Shown here: positions 63,565 through 64,000 of the stretch, in pieces
Layout: every line of letters begins with the position of its first letter
How positions within the stretch are numbered: position 1 is the first letter of the stretch
Origin: Paenibacillus sp. Root52
GTDB lineage: Bacteria; Bacillota; Bacilli; Paenibacillales; Paenibacillaceae
Reading direction: 5' to 3'
Assembly (NCBI RefSeq): GCF_001426865.1
Contig: NZ_LMFO01000002.1
Span: 63,470 to 127,469 of the forward strand
Length of the DNA: 64,000 nucleotides
Translations under genes and position numbers: made by a program
Notes under the pieces: generated by a model
What the model was told of the DNA's origin: nothing
What the model saw: only the letters and a program-made list of their open reading frames with translations
Databases searched by the model: none

Positions 63565-64000
63565 CGTACATTCACTTCTTTCTTCTTAATATATAATTCC
63601 ACCGCCCATGCAGACAGTGGTTTAATCCATGTATGGTGGGCATGTTCAGGTCCACGAGCCAGCCATAGTTCACTGACATAGTTCGCTGATAAGTTCACTG
63701 ACACTAACTCAACTCTAACGAACCCTAGACACCTTATTCACATCAAAAATAACGTTCCAAAATTCTAACGAACTTCAGAGACGTTATTTCATTCTACAAT
63801 GGTGTTTCCATATCTTTTTGGGTCATTTCAGCCTATATAGCGACACTGAGATTCGTTAGAATTCTAGTTCTACTCATTTCGGTAAAATAAGGCTTCCTGA
63901 GTTCGTTAGCACGAACCCCATGAGATTATACGTGATCTCTGCAATCGCCGCAACTGGAAAAGCCCTACGATGAAGCACTCAGTCTATCGACTCATGCATG
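63565..64000. other. Non-coding end of the window
   Basis: 436 bases with no convincing gene. The part near rlmD repeats GTTCACTGACA twice (around 63668 and 63693). From 63715 it holds four copies of a short repeat (see next entry). Confidence 0.6.
63715..63909. repeat. Cluster of four CTAACGAA repeat units
   Basis: Units of about 40 bases beginning CTAACGAA and continuing with a CAGnGnCGTTATT-like core start at 63715 and 63765 on the plus strand and at 63909 and 63859 on the minus strand, so two pairs face each other. Together they could fold into a cruciform or paired RNA. I take it as a dispersed intergenic repeat. Confidence 0.6.

Noticed and set aside
63206..63704. ORFs overlapping the start of rlmD on both strands
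   Set aside because: Low-complexity shadows of the Ser/Gln-rich rlmD tail; no ribosome binding site.
1..64000. tRNA, rRNA and replication origin
   Set aside because: No cloverleaf-like, rRNA-like or DnaA-box-rich segment was recognised by eye; short RNAs could still be missed.

Overview
The window reads as a chromosomal segment of a Paenibacillus-like, spore-forming, Gram-positive Bacillota. The signs are strong GGAGG ribosome binding sites with frequent TTG/GTG starts, many AraC-type regulators, 7TMR-DISM sensor kinases, two very large proteins with C-terminal S-layer homology (SLH) domains, and families typical of that group (DUF4003, DUF4317, DUF2536, YxjG-like MetE). The species call is an inference from gene content. 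No rRNA, tRNA or CRISPR array was seen.

Left part (1-16 kb): an iron-controlled AraC/siderophore-binding fusion with a Fur box in its promoter spacer; small membrane and kinase-like genes; a cold-shock-domain protein fused to a nuclease-like domain; an esterase behind a MerR-type promoter; a tiny protein that is almost half methionine; and a sugar operon (GH105 plus GH112 phosphorylase) with a divergent AraC regulator, probably for rhamnogalacturonan fragments. DUF4003, DUF4317 and two small unknowns follow.

Middle (16-33 kb): an AlkD-like protein; a radical SAM/SPASM gene plus a HemY/CgoX-type oxidase behind an FNR-like box; a 1,123-residue HEAT-repeat protein; a MacB/FtsX-type ABC exporter; a MetE-like protein; a C45 acyltransferase with an AraC/GyrI regulator; a DUF1232 protein that seems to start at ATT; an ankyrin protein; and a dihydrouridine synthase.

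Right-middle (33-56 kb): surface and signalling genes. These are a 1.7-kresidue SLH protein with a propeller-like head and six 90-residue Ig-like repeats, an unusual double-kinase hybrid sensor with a SARP-like response regulator, a second DISM kinase/OmpR pair, a membrane leucine-rich-repeat protein, and an SLH-anchored GH10 xylanase next to an AraC gene whose promoter carries a CcpA-like site. Within this part, a class III Fic gene with a decayed RhuM gene lies between two copies of the 3' end of a DUF2536 gene.

Right end (56-64 kb): the 3' end of rlmD (61.8 kb) is echoed twice, near 59.4 and 56.3 kb, beside the remains of two large serine recombinases. The 5.5 kb between holds a WYL regulator, a DJ-1 protein, a zinc-ribbon membrane protein, AT-rich unknown genes and a decayed gene with a ten-G tract. 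I read this as stacked remnants of elements that integrated into the rlmD 3' end. Beyond rlmD is a cluster of four copies of a short dispersed repeat.
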